Shown one piece after another: positions 1 to 14,241 of a stretch of DNA of 64,000 bases (its first letter is position 1; each line of letters starts with the position of its first letter). Location: assembly GCA_012932295.1 (NCBI GenBank), contig JAAONU010000013.1, positions 40,748,627-40,812,626 on the forward strand. Direction: 5' to 3'. The position numbers and the translations under genes are program-made. The notes under the pieces were generated by a model. The model was not told the origin of the DNA. It made no database searches and saw only the letters and a program-made list of their open reading frames with translations. This DNA is from Cyclina sinensis (lineage: Eukaryota; Mollusca; Bivalvia; Venerida; Veneridae).

Positions 1-645
1 AATTTAAATGTATACAAAGCCATTAAATAAATATTTTCAGTTGATAACGTACATAAACAAATATTATCGAATAAACTTCCGAGACATTGTTAAGATACTC
101 ATCCTCTGAATATTTCAAATTCATTTTGAGCTGCTTTCCTTGAAAAATAGAAATTTGAATGTTTGATTTTAAGCATGTAGATAATTTTCAAAGAAGTAAC
201 TTTAGTAACACAAGCATCGTTGATTTTATTTTAATTTATTTTATTTATTTATTTTCAAAGATTGTCTTTTCTGAAAGATGATGCTATTGAGCAGCCCTTG
301 CATATATCCCATTAATCTACTCTGTAGCTATTTTTATGTGAAGGTGGTTTTTCTTGTATGTCATATAAAAAGCATGGAAAAATATAAAACATAAATATCA
401 TATGTCTTTATCTTGTTCTGATAATCGATCAGTAAATGCTGTAGTTTTTTATGTAATATGGTTTGATGTATTACGTATAAGGGTAAAACAATTCAATGAC
501 TAGATAAACAACTTTGAAGCATTCTCAGACTGAGAAATGGTTACATGAAAATACACCACGCTGAAATTGTATGCAAAAGTAGTAAGGGAACGTGATAAAC
601 CGTTTTTGTTCATCGTTACATATAATGTTCACACCCGTAACTTCC
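1..645. repeat. Left arm of inverted repeat IR1 (cut by window start)
   Basis: The reverse complement of 2413-2961 matches this stretch almost end to end (about 75-80% by eye), with small indels. Landmarks: AACGTACATAAA at about 47-58 pairs with the complement near 2905-2916; the segment GAGAAATGGTTACATGAAAA at 533-552 is repeated exactly, inverted, near 2550-2573; and CACACCCGTAACTTCC at about 631-646 pairs with 2416-2431. The arm begins at the window edge and may continue to the left. Confidence 0.85.
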
Positions 646-1479
646 AAAAAAACTGGGCTTATATTTCATGTAGCTGTTTGCGTTGACAGTATTTTCCGCT
701 GTCTAAGTGCACATTTGACAAAATTCATAAATTCTATGTTTTTGTTGTTGTTTGATTTATAACACAAGAAACATACGTCTGTACATGTTTTTTGACTAAC
801 TTTTCTTTTTAAAGTCTAATAAGCTACCTTGTAAGAACCTGAGAAGTTGTCACGTGACAAAGGAATAAACTTAACAAACGACAATTGAGCGCTTTAAAAA
901 GGGGTTCTCTTTGTTCTACTAGCATAATTTTACCTTAGGAATCTTGTACAACACGCATTCTTCTAAGTTAAGGGAGAGAACACAGAAATTTTAATATTCA
1001 AACTGGGAAAAACACTGCGATAATATCTTACAAAATATTTCAGTAGTCAGAGTAATTTAGATATAAGATGTTTGCACAGATCCTTCGATATTGCTTATGT
1101 TTTGGCGTTTTCCCATTATATCGTGGCTATTGTTATTGAATGTTTGTCGATAAATAATATTGGTATCAATATGAGTATCAAAAGGAAGACACGACACCGT
1201 TAGAATTATAATTATTCAGAGCTTAAAAGAGATATTCTGCTCAAAAGTTAAGGGGAAATATCAACGATCATATTATTTTTTTCTACTATGTTTTTATTAC
1301 AGCTTTTATCTATTGTAATGGTTTATTTTGTTAAGTACAATTGTAGTGACGTACAAATGCATAAAGATTGCAACTTGTAGGGTATGAGATGTTTCAAGAA
1401 AAACCTGATAATTTCATAAAGCAAACGTTTTGCAAACATAAGACATAAAGTAAGTCATTCTTAATATTTAAAATTAGAA

Positions 1480-2190
1480 TAACAAGAGCTGTCACTGGAA
1501 ATTGACATATGCCCCCGAAATGTATCTTTTAAATGAAACTGGTGTAAATATATAATTGAATATGACTGTGGAAAAGAGATTTGACAAAAATAGAGCATGA
1601 ACTGAAGGTAAAAGGTAAAGTAATGTTTTTCTGCTTCAGATTCTTATATGAAGGTTGAAGACATAATTATTCAATGAAATAGAAAGCTGTGAGATTGGCC
1701 TTGAAAACAAACAATATTGTTTTATTCCCAACCTCTACTGGTGTTTGATATATAATAAAATCCACCAAGCGGTTTTGGAGATGTAGCTTGGACAAGAGTT
1801 TTATTTAGAAGTTATAGTAAAAAAAGAATAAGGGCCCATAACACTGCCAGAAATAATCCGACCAGAAACTCCTGACGATATGCACAGCTTGGTTTGGTGA
1901 CAAACAATCCTGTGAAGTTTCAATGAAATCTTCCAGTGGTTTTGGAGATGTAGCTTGGACAAGATTTTAATATAGAAGTTAGAGTAAAAAATGACTAAGT
2001 GTCCATAACTCTGCCAAAAATAAATCAAGCGGAAACTCCTGAGGCTATGCACAACAAGGCTTGGTGACAAACACTCCTATTAAGTTTCAATGAAATCTCT
2101 CTAGTGGTTTTTGAGATGAAGCGAGGACAAAATTTTACAGGACGGACAGACAGTGCGATTACTATATGCCACCCTTCTGGGGCATAAAAA
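1480..2190 (+). mobile_element. Pearl/HINE-like tandem-repeat element in the IR1 loop
   Basis: Starts AACAAGAGCTGTCA and ends with GGACGGACAGACAG plus a terminal hairpin region (ATATGCCACCC...GGGGCATA then A-rich). The interior (about 1755-2125) holds two units of roughly 180 bp sharing TTTTGGAGATG(T/A)AGC and AAACTCCTGA. The same ends occur at 42751-43587 (inverted) and 48046-48476. No transposase ORF, so non-autonomous. Confidence 0.7.
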
Positions 2191-2412
2191 TAGGTGTAAG
2201 GAAAATTACCATATATAGTGAATGTTTTTACGAACAAAAATGTCGCATTTCATGAACTTGCAAAAAAATAGGGTAATTTTAAGTCTTTGTAAAATTGACA
2301 GCTTTTACAGTACTTTAGGACTCTTTTGTATTTGGACGCTACTGAGTTGTTTTTTTATGGGACTTGATGGTTATTAGGGCTGATAAATCTCCAGGCTTGA
2401 ATAATGGACCAT

Positions 2413-2961
2413 AGGGAAGTTACGGGTGTGAATATTATATCTAGCGATGAAAGGAATAGTTTAACACAGTTTATATTATCCGAAACAAAAATTTCGAGCA
2501 GAAACGATATATGACGTTTCCATACTAATCTACATACAATTTCAGCAAAGTGTATTTTCATGTAACCATTTCTCAGACTGAGAATGCTTTAAAGATGTAC
2601 ATCTAGTCATTGAATTATATTACTCTTATATGTCATACATCAAACCATCTTACATCTTAACAGGCTATAGAGCTGGTTAATAGCATCGTTTTTCATAATA
2701 GCCGTCTTTTGAAAATAAATTTACAAAAGAAATACATAAATACAAATTCAAAGGTGTTAGTAGTACTAAAGTTTATTTTTGAAAATTACTTTCATGCTCA
2801 GAATCTAACATTCAAATCTCTATTTGTTAAAGAAAGCAGTACAAAATCAATATGACTCATTAACTGATGCAATGTTTGGGAAGTATATATGATAATATTT
2901 ATTTATGTACGTTAACAAATGCAAATATATTATTTATTAGCTTTTTATTCATTTAAATTTA
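2413..2961. repeat. Right arm of inverted repeat IR1
   Basis: Inverted partner of 1-645, with a loop of about 1.77 kb between the arms. The loop contains a dispersed pearl-like element (1480-2190). No ORF of note lies in the arm; the 68-codon ORF at 2355-2561 is not conserved in frame in the other arm. Confidence 0.85.
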
Positions 2962-5900
2962 ACAAAGAATTTTGATACAATTAGCTATTTAAACGTTCAA
3001 ACCAACACTCTTCTATTCAGTTATAGTTGTATTTATACCATTGTCACATTAGATTTCATATTACCTAATTTAGCAATCCCTTTTATATGTCAGTGATTTA
3101 GGGCTGAAGTCTCCTAGGACACATGAGACAATAAATTCACATTAAGACAAATGATATCGCATTTTTAGTGTAAATAATTGAATTCATTTTTTGATGGTCA
3201 TGATAATTGAATCAAAACTCAAAGATCTTATCACATTATGACAAGGACTAACATTAAGTTTAATTATTGTAATTAAGTATCCTCCTTCACGTCCATTTAT
3301 CAAACAACTACAATTTGGTGAAATTTGTGAACAAAATGAAGCTAAAATTCTGTTTATGTTCATAGTTCATTTGTCATATCAGATGAACAACTAGGCTACA
3401 TAGAAAAGTAACACGATCACAACAAACATAACTGTTTGAACATAGGAGTTAACCTTAGAACTGGTGTCAATTAGCAAACCCGTACCGATGGAATTTATAT
3501 GTGAAATTTATTTGTTATCGATTAGCTTAGACATAATCCAAAGTTACAAAAATGTTAATTTGCTTCTTTGGTTTAGAAACCTACATTACAGCATATAAAG
3601 CATTACCTCCTGTATTGAGATAAAGTGTATTTATGAAGGCGATTTTACGGAAGGAAGACATGAGTCTGAACTGGCACCATTGGTTTGTTATGACACATTT
3701 TGTATCATATTCACTCCATGGTTAGTACAACTATTATACATATAACGGACCTAATTTACTTAAATTTAATAATTAATTTCATTTTAAACTTACTGCATAT
3801 AAACGTTGAACAGCAACATATATTTTTAATTGGGCAACACTGAAAACCACACATTTCTTCTCGGTGATAATCAACCATCTTAAGGGTAAACTTAATCTCG
3901 AAACAATAAGAAATGGATATAAGTATAAATGTTAATACGAAGAACTTGATAGATGACGCGAGGGAAGAAAAATACTTGACATGCAACGATTCAGCTCTAC
4001 AAAAATCTTAAAAGACATCACATACACACTTTCTTTTACTTGTAAAACACCATCTGTAGAATACGGTACAGTGGGCGAAATAACTAATGCCATAAAAGTG
4101 TGATGTGAAAATGTTTCAAAGACGTACAGATCTACAAGTTTCTTTCTATATTGTTTTATTATTTGGCAGTAATATATAACAGAACAACCGTGCAGATTTT
4201 GTTTTATAGGATATCGTATATAGTTAAAGTTTTGTGTACCTAGCCATAAAAAGAACTGGAAAAAGCATAAACAAATCATTAAATGTTGGAAGTGCTTATA
4301 AACATTGTATATTGTAACATATAAACATTGTAACAGCTTTTAAACTGTGAACAAACTGACATAAATAAAGGAAGGCAATTTCTAAACACTGCGTCAAATG
4401 ATTTTGGTATAAACTTGTCATATTCAGCATGCCTTTACTTCTAGAAGTACCGCTGCTATTGTTTTTATAGAAGATCATGTATGAAATATGTTTCAGCAGA
4501 AAATACTAGTAGTCAACGTTGTGTCTTATCAAACATAACTTAAAGACTACTTTTGACTCATTTTCGAGGAATGTACAAACTCTTAATGACAGTTTCTAGA
4601 ACCCCTTTACAATTTGTAACCCGAGGCTGCTTCTCTTTTTTGCTGTTAAAGTTGTATATATTAAATCTTTACTAAGCCTTTCGAAATGTTTTTTAAAGAT
4701 TGACCAGGGCCTGTCCTGCTTCTGCAATACTTTCTTCAGTAACAGTTTTTGGTAACAAGGCATTGAGGTTTAAAGTGTTATTTTGCTGTAAACATTTAAA
4801 CAGAATACTAAAGAAACACACATTGCTATACAAAATTTGTCCTTCCATATTCAACAAGACTTTGGCATAATAGCGTCTACGGACTGTCTATTCACCATCG
4901 TTTCAATTTAACCAAATACTGATATCGTAGACTAATCAACTTTTGCGAATTTCAAATGCCGAATTGCGCGAACGTATGTTAGCAGTTTTAATGAATAATA
5001 TGATATTTTAGCTATTTTGCCAAAATGAGCAATCCTGTAATTTAACAACAAATTGCCGTTGTAATCTGGTCTTTTCTCAACGCAAACATTTTAGTATTCA
5101 TTTTACCCGTGCTGCAACCTGTGTAGTTTGTATACCTGTCCCAACAGTTTTTTGTTAAACTGTGATCATGACTGTAGCACAATAGCAGCCAAATGTCTAG
5201 TGTGAGACATCTGTCCCTCATGTACGTCAAATTTAACTAATCTCTCATATTTAGCAGACAAAATGTCTATAAACTTTATAATTTAGAGTTCAGAACAAAC
5301 TGATACATGACCATGTTTTATACGTGCAAAAAGACACAAGACGTCAGTGTCTCGAGTATGGAATTAACAATATAATTTTAGGAGCTAATTTTCTGAAAAC
5401 AAAAGTGAGATAATTGTAAACAATATATGACCGGGAACAATTTTTCATTTTTCTCCAAACATCATATTCCCTCCAATTATCTTCCGGCAGTGCTAACCTT
5501 AACGAATATTATTCATATAATGATCAGCACGCCTACCGACAATGAAATACATTCAATTTTTCACGCTACTTTACACTGTTGCAAGTCGACTTGACAGTCT
5601 CGGGCTTGGAATGCAGACATCATTTATTTTTACGAGGCTTACATTCATACTACTACTGAGAAAATTTGACACAACTCATTGATTCTTCTAAGTAGTCTTT
5701 TATCTTAAAAGGGTTCTATAAGAATGATTATCTGCTTATGGCAGTGATAAACATCGCTTTGAACAACGTGAGTATATTCTGAGCACAGGATGGATGAAAG
5801 ATACAAGTTTGTAGATAAAGAAACGAAAGTCTGTCATCAGGATATTCGCTAGAAAATAAACGTTATTATTCGCAGTGACAAAAAAAAACAATGAAGGAAA

Positions 5901-8900
5901 CAAATTAAGAAGACATTATGTCGTTTCAAGACGTCAAAATAAAAAGACTTTCAGGCGAATTGTCATATACAGCCTACGTTGATTGTCCTTACTAGAAACA
6001 AGTGTATAACCGTCAAATTGGGAGCCGTTGTATCATTGCTAAATATGAATCTTCATGTAATTTGTACCATTTGCAAACTTTCTCTTTAACAAATGAAATA
6101 GGAAACAAATCATTCTTAAGTTCAGTATTAATTTGCGTCAGTATATACTACCTTACTGAAGTACACTTTGATAAGGAAACAAAAACATCTACCCGACTTT
6201 ATGTATTTTTAATGCTGTAATCAGTGACGAAGAATATATTGTAGCTCTATGTTCTTATAGTTGATATTAACCAAATAAGTATTGTTTTACATGGAAGAAT
6301 GCATCTTTATGTTCTTTTATTAGATATAACCCATTTTGTTTTTGGTATATGTTCTTAGAAAGGGAAGGCACATATGTTTCGCGTTCTTGCAGATAATACT
6401 TACCTAATTCTTTGACTATGAAGACGATAGCTTTCGTTTTTATTTATTGTCATTGTAAATATCCTTTAAGTTATAAAAAGATGTTCTTAAGAACATTTTG
6501 AAATAAAGATTTCACGTAAAAAATTGGAATTTACTGATGTCATAATATTATTATGTTTCCATAATCAAGAAAACGACTCCCTTCAAAATAAAGTTCGGTC
6601 GATCACATTTTGTAGATATATTTTCCCATTTTCTTTTCTGTTTCCTTTAACAGTTCGATTTATTCATTGTTTTACTCGGAAACAAAAGCAAACAATTTAT
6701 TTCAAGCAATTGTAATAATTCAGACTAAATTGCATGGTGTAATTTTGTTGGCAATATCGCTTTTCCCTCGAGGTCAATAAAGAACACGAATTATTCTAAG
6801 CAATCCTTTCCCTTTGACTTTTAAGTGACATAGCAACAATGCTTCGACTAAAAAGAAATAATGATTAATTCCACCAAAGAAACCATACAGTAAGATCAAT
6901 GTTTCATTAAGAAAGACGTCGAAGATCTGTTTTCTTGAAGATCAAAATCCTTTGAAATGACATTACTGAACGTATTGTGTTATTAGGGCAATATCCAACG
7001 CTTTGGAGTGTTTTTGTAAAGCACACCCCTTTCAAGCTTATTTTAAAATTGGTTTTAAGGCGGGTTTAGTAGTTTCAAAATCATAAAATTCCTATAAGGC
7101 TTAGAAGGAAAATATTTCCCGTCTATTGCTAGAAATAAGACACATTAGCAAAACATTTACCAAAAACTAAGAGCATGAGACAAATGAGGGTTTTGTAAAT
7201 AACATTGTATTACGTAATTAATCTATAACCTCTGCTTTACAAGTTTATTGAACACACCAAAGTGTTGCAAATTGACCTTGTAACATCAGAAGTTCAGTAA
7301 TGTCAATGCAAAGGATTTTGTCACCAATATATATTTTAATTCAATCTTTTTGGAGAATTTTCAGATCTTAATAGATGTAGTTGAACAAACATTTCAGATG
7401 CTTCAGACTAAACACTAAATATCTTATTTAAAGCTGGTCGACGTAGGTCCCTTTATATTGCATATGTATTTTTAAGATTCTGAAAGATGTAATCGATTAC
7501 GCTCTTCTTTGAACAGTAATTACATTTCAATATAACTGTAACCCTACAGAATTAATCGAATATCAAGAGGACTTTCTAAAGGCATTGACTTGTACTGAAT
7601 CAGTAACAAAATTTAAACAGATCCCCAATTCCTTCCTTAAACACCGCGGGAATGTGTTATCCCTTTGTTTGACGGTTCCAATTTAATTGTACTCCATTCT
7701 CGCTTAAGACAAAGCGAATTCGGATAGATTTGTTTCTCTGACTGAATTTGCTCCAATGGACGAACAAAGTCGGAATTTTACCCGATGGTTGAACTGTTAC
7801 ATTACTTATCTCGACATTCGTCCGTAAGACAAAGGAGGTAATTCATAACAAACTGTCGATAATTCGAAGGCATACCATTCCCTGTTTTTTGTAACCGACA
7901 GCTGGTAAGCCGTCTTAGCTCGAATCCTTATTGGTTAGATTTTAAAGAGTTTTACTAGCAACGCGTCTATATCACGGGAGTTCAAACAAAAGTACTACGC
8001 CGAAAAAAATTTTATTATTGTTGAGTTGATGCAGAAACAAAAACTTTCTTGACACACGTTAATGTACAGCAACAACCGTAAAGAACTAAGCTGAAAAATA
8101 CTATTCCAGATTCCATATATCAACACAGAGAAATATGATGAAAAAAGTTTAAATGGTTATAGAATCATTACAGAATGATGACTTGTCGAATAGGCAGGCA
8201 AATAGAATGTGATGAACATTTCAGTAGTACTAATAATATATCTCTGTGATACGTGATAGTTTACAAGAGACGTTTTGACCTTATGTCGTATTTGTTTTGT
8301 GTAGTTTATAAGAGATGTTGTTACTCTCGATAGAAAATTTTCAGAATGCAGAAATTAAGACACAATTACTTTTTCGGATTTTTTTTACTCCAACATTTTA
8401 TTGTTGATGAAAATGTAATTGAAATTTTCTTGAAAGGAAACAATTGAATACAAGGTGTTTTTGTACAATATAGACATGTTTTATAATGCAACAACTTTAT
8501 TCCGTTAGTTTTATTATCAATCTATCTTACATATCACAAGCAACAAAGAGTAGTTATAATACATGTATTTTGTTTTTTTTCTTCTTTAAATTCTTTATTA
8601 AAATGAATATTGTTTTAACAGTAGACACAGCGTGTGTGAGTAAAACACCTGATAAAAGTTCTAGCTTGATTTACAATCCGTTTTGATTTGTGAACGAAAG
8701 CTCCAGAGCTCTGCAATAAAACCGCAGATTACCCCAGGTTTCGGAGAAATTAATAAATTAATTGTGTTACACTTGCATGCTTTTATTTAGAAGAATCTTA
8801 TTGCTGTCCAGAAGTCATCGAGATGTGTTGACTCAACGACAATGTACTCGTATGAGTTACGATGGATACATTTAAAATGTTGTGTTAGTTCGATTATCAA

Positions 8901-11900
8901 ATTAACCCTTTGAAAATAAATATGTACTTTAATTGTTCATATTTAATTAGTTAATAGAATAACAACAATGTACGTTTAATATGCTATTAAAATGACACTA
9001 AAGGTAATCAAATTCGTATAATAGTCTGATTACTTCTTATAATTAAAAATACAAACGCATAAAGCTGCTGGTCCATTTATTTGATCTATTGATAAGGACA
9101 GTAAACCTCTAGCTGATCTCTTTTCTGAATAAAACGTAAAGGTCAAAAACCATTATTATATCTCTCATCCAATAATAAAATGCACAAATTAAGTACTTCG
9201 TACATGTATACATTTTTTTCGGCGGTAAGATACACTTTAAGAGATTGTCCAGTAGATATTTCTAATCATGGTGGTAATAGCAAATACGTTATTGTAACCA
9301 ACAGAACTACTCATCTTTTGTAACGTGATAACCATTAAATGGGTACTTAAATACATCATATTTGCTCGGCTTTACACAGATAGTTGTGCTGTATGAAAAA
9401 GCAAATTAAAATCTTTATTTCAACCTTTATTGTTGTGTTATGATCTACTCTCGATGGTAGCTGATTTCTATCAAAAGGTAAGTGGAGAATTAAGTAGCAA
9501 AATCCAGTTAAATTAACTTATGTGAGTCTGGCAGAAGATCGGACCAAAGTATGCAATCTGTCTAAAGCAAGGTTAGACGGACGGTATAATTATTTCTTCT
9601 AGATAACATTAGCTTTGCTATTGTTACTTATATCCCAACCAATGTTGGGATATAACTACATAGTGAACAAAAATTTCATTATATGATTATATACCCATTA
9701 AGTGAATCTTAAGGTCATGAGATACAGTTCTCCTGAAAAATCCTAGTTTGTCATTGTGTCCCTTTTAGGTTGGCCATCAGACAAAGAAATCTCAGAACAT
9801 CTAGCGTTAAATATATTATAAATAAAAATATCAAGCAAAACCAGTACATCGTGTTGTTTTTATACTTCAAATATTCAATATCTTGTATTTTATAAGTTGC
9901 ATATCTAAGCTAACAAGAGCATTCTTATAAAAACATATAGGACAAGACTATGTATCTATAATAGAGTCTATTTATCCGTTATGGAGGCCTCCAGTCTCAG
10001 GAAATTCTCTGACAATATCATGATTTTGTTCCGTTCTTCACCTAATTTCAAAAGATTAATAAAGTGTATGCTCATTTACACAATAAATGTAAGACATCAA
10101 CATTCTAGAATCTATTATTTTTCAGACTTGTGTTATTATCACCAAGAAAAGAATCGTTTAGCTTTGTCCACATTCACCACCGTTTCGAAAAAACAACAAC
10201 AAAAAACAACAAATTGACATCATTCAATCCACCTTCGACAAGGTACTGTACAGGATCAAGAAGGAACCATTTTCAGTGTAGACAATGCAATTCCATACCT
10301 TCACAGTATATGGCGGAGTATGTAAACAAAAGGAGTCGGTGGAAGTAAACAATTTGAAAACAATTATTATTATTTTGTTTCACAAATTATTTCCTGAAGT
10401 TGCTTGCTTTCGCACATTTTATCTAGCCAATCAGAAAGCAAATATATCTAAATTTCTAAAAGATTTTTGGTGTGAAGAATTGCAATTTCTCCACTTAACA
10501 TGAAGAGATGTGGGAGAGTTCGCTTACGGATAGATATTTCCCAAATAATTAGGCCAATGGAAAAGGGGCAAACAATAAGTTGGACAGAGGCTATAAAGTG
10601 AAATTTTCAGCGTAAAGAAACCTCGACAAGCCTCGACCGGTTATGCCTTTGATGTCATAGTGTTTTCTCAGAAACTGAATTGACGCGCTTTGATATCTTT
10701 GTACTATAAAGCACAATATTATTATAAAACTTTAAGTTATAAATCGATATAATTTACGACTCAGTATGAGTAAAGAAATGAGCTCATAATAAATTATCGC
10801 CATAAACAGACATAATAATATCATGTAACAGTAACATCACTACATCAAAAAGTACCTTGAATTCACTGTAAAAACATTTTGGAATTCAGGGGATGTGTTG
10901 TACTTGCATTGTCAAATTATTTTTTTAACACAATGCATACAATATCTTGTAAAGATAGCCACATTATTATTTATCATATATGATATTATATGAGCATTTA
11001 GATAATTCTTCTGATACTTATCAGACAGTTTGAAATTTAAACAGTGGTGCTTTTTTTCTTTTCTTTATTTCTTTCCAAAACCTGATATTGCAGTGATAAT
11101 GGGTTCGTTATCTAGAGTCATCCGAAATTTAACTTTAGTAATCTAACCGTATGTTCCCAGAGCAAATAACCTCGAAAAAGTTCAGCGCTTTTGACACACA
11201 TACGACCTAAATCTTACAACAAATATCAATGACAGTTTGTTTTCATTATGCAAAGAAGATCTAAGGTTAAACATCGTTTGCAGTTTTTACAATAATCAGT
11301 TCTGAATTTAGCATTTAAAAAACAGTCAGCACTTTAAAAGACTTTTATGAAACCTTTAAAAGCGCATGTTACTTACATATTTACTGGCCTCCTTTTTATT
11401 TTATTTAGTGATAATATGTGCTTGTATTTAATAAATTAAAGAAACTCAGCCTCTTGTCAGTAAATAGAAAATTTGAGGCAACTGTTGAATGATTAAACGC
11501 ATGATTGGACCGGTACAAGAGTAAATTTAGGTTGTTCCTTTGGGAAATGTACATTTGTTCAAGACGCTATAGCTCTCTTATGCGTATTTTTTTCTGTAAA
11601 CGTATTCGTCTCTCTTCTTACAGAATTGTATAACGTTGTAACAACTGCCTCCAACAAAAAACCTCTTAATTTGTAGTATTTGTTAGTAGATCAAATTTTT
11701 GCTGATGAAATCCTTTCGATGAATTGAATAATTTTTTTCTTTTTTGCGGACGATAGCTTATTACTTTTTCCTTGAAAATATGATAATAAACTGTATTATT
11801 CATACGGCCATTGAGGTCACTTTCAACACAAGAAAAATGTGTGTACTTCAAAGAAAATGATTGAAAGTTGCTTGATGTTACTTTCACAGCAAACTTTTTC

Positions 11901-13283
11901 TCTGAACAACAACGCCGCATTCGAATAGACTTGTCTTATCCTATCTGAGTCTCTTTTATCACATATGTATAAATATGAACGCTGCTACTTCAACAGATAA
12001 CAAATTTGTCGATGTCTTGTATACAAATACGAGCAGATAGAACATGTCGTTTACTTGAATAGCCTTGAAAACATGCCTTTTGTTCCCTTATGGTTGAGGA
12101 TTGCAAAAGTGCCTTAGATCTGACTTAATATTAAACGAAATGTGATGCACTGTGATAAAGCAGAGGGGAATCAAAACAGTATTATGTCAAACCATCATAA
12201 TATTCAAAGGTAGGTGAAATCATGAGACTGTGAAATGTAGATTCCCTATAGGTGGGCTTTAAAACAATCTTTACGAGATGATGACATGGATATGCAAAAC
12301 GCGTCAGTTAATGAAACGGTCTATTTAAAACATGTGATGCCGGTACACTATGCACTATGTATCAATATCAAAATTGTTTCAAGTCGTTTTGGTTGTTTCT
12401 TATAATAGCAAAATTCTGTAAAGCTTTTATAACAAGGCATTTGGGTATTGCAGTCAATACAGATGTTCCCTAGCGGTCTGAAACATCAGTAAAATGCTGG
12501 GTCAACCATAATTCCAGTTAAATGTAAATGTGAATGAGGGTTTTAAACTAAGGACATATAGCCTGTAACATTACTGGTAGACTTTCGTAAATAGAAATGT
12601 ATCTTATTTTGTTTGTAAACAATATAAACTATCCTTATTATACTGTGAGGAATAATGCAGCTGTCAGACTTGTTCATACAAATCATCACCAGGCGGATAT
12701 ACGTACACACTTTCCCTTCGCCTTACTACATTAATATGCCTAAATCTGCATACAACAATATATCGGCATCTCTTTTTTTACATGTACCTAAATGCGTAAA
12801 ATATCAAAACAGACAAAGGTTGAGACAGACCTTCAAGACATTAGAAATTCACATTTTTTATGATCTGAACGATTTGCTTATGAGTCCCCACTTTCATATT
12901 GAGAAAATTTTGTGAAGCGTCAGCAGGATATAAAAATGTCTGATATCTTTACATTTCAGTAATAGACTAAACAGCTATAAACTTAAAGGTTCTTCTGGAA
13001 TATATCAAGATCACATAGAAGACACAATGCCTGAGAACTGGCTGCATTTTAGGATAACAGGCAATTCTTCAAGATAAGTTCGGCTTAATGCGACTGCAAA
13101 GAAAATTATATTCTGTTTGCATCGATGTTTATGGAATGGGATTTTTTAAGCCGTACAAGATGTTTACGCGACTGAAAATTAAAAGTCAGAATAACATATA
13201 CATTGTTATAGCATTGTTTTTAAAGAAAATTGTAGAGAAACAAGTAAGATGAATATTAACTGGTAACCTCATAATATTGCACT
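2962..13283. other. No gene recognised; AT-rich non-coding
   Basis: Only ORFs below 120 codons, without codon bias, splice context or recognisable motifs. Contents seen: scattered A/T runs and an 11-bp perfect hairpin at 9629-9654. No tRNA, coding exon or familiar repeat end was recognised. It could be intron or intergenic DNA. Confidence 0.6.
9629..9654. repeat. Perfect 11-bp hairpin
   Basis: TATATCCCAAC and GTTGGGATATA are exact complements around a CAAT loop. It may be the terminal hairpin of a degraded element; no partner end was found. Confidence 0.6.
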
Positions 13284-14226
13284 GAAAAGTTTGGTATCAC
13301 TCATTTTTGCAAGACCTCTAATTAAAATAATATCGAAATCGATTTTCTAAAATATTTATTTTATATTACTAGTTCTGTTAACTACAAGGCACTTAGCATG
13401 TTCTCAAGATTATTTTCAAGGCTTATCAGTTCGACCTCCTGTCAGTCAAAGAAACTATATCATAGATATTAAAGAAGCAACATATGAGTTAAACATCTCA
13501 CACAGTTTGGTAAACGTTATTCTGTTGGACTTTTAGTAGGCACGAGTTATGTCATAGGAACGTAAAATATTTACTTACTTTAAAATACCTTGACTTATTT
13601 AAATTTCATTCTGCCTTAAATCATCATTTTGAGGTCGTCAGCACTTTTGATTTTTTACAAATAACTTCCCTATTTTTCCCCGATTACATTATTACTGATA
13701 TCAAATATCATACAGGATTTGAATCATATTAATAATTTCTTTGAGCGTGAAGATGAAGTTGTTTCTGGCTGTCAGGTCTTAAATACGAAATTTATACTTA
13801 CTGACAGCATGAGCGGGTACAATGTTAGGACAAGACCAATGTTTGTGACCATGAAGAGGCTCGGGTGCTAGCAGTTTATTGAAAAGTAAAATATTAAGTT
13901 CCAGGTAAGATACATTCAGTTTGAAGTAACTTTATTTAACTAGTTTTCCCTGTCGTTGCACATGACGACTGCTTAAAAAGACGTCAGTAATAGAATTGAC
14001 TATAATGTTCCTTTCTATTCTTCAGTCTCAAAATGCTATTACGTTGCACGTACAAGGAACAATGACTGAACGATAAAAACTCGATGTAAACATGCCAAGT
14101 ATCATTATACGCATGAATGTAAGTCCGATTCTCGATGATTGAACAATCTAATACAAATTAAAGATGTATTAATTGTAATACCACGTGTAGGTTTGAAAAT
14201 ACAGTTTCCTTAAACAAAAGTAAAAC

Positions 14227-14241
14227 GCACACACACACACA
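14227..14241. repeat. (CA)n microsatellite in IR2 left arm
   Basis: Short CA run whose inverted counterpart is the GT run at 23245-23275, so the microsatellite predates the arm duplication. Confidence 0.9.
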
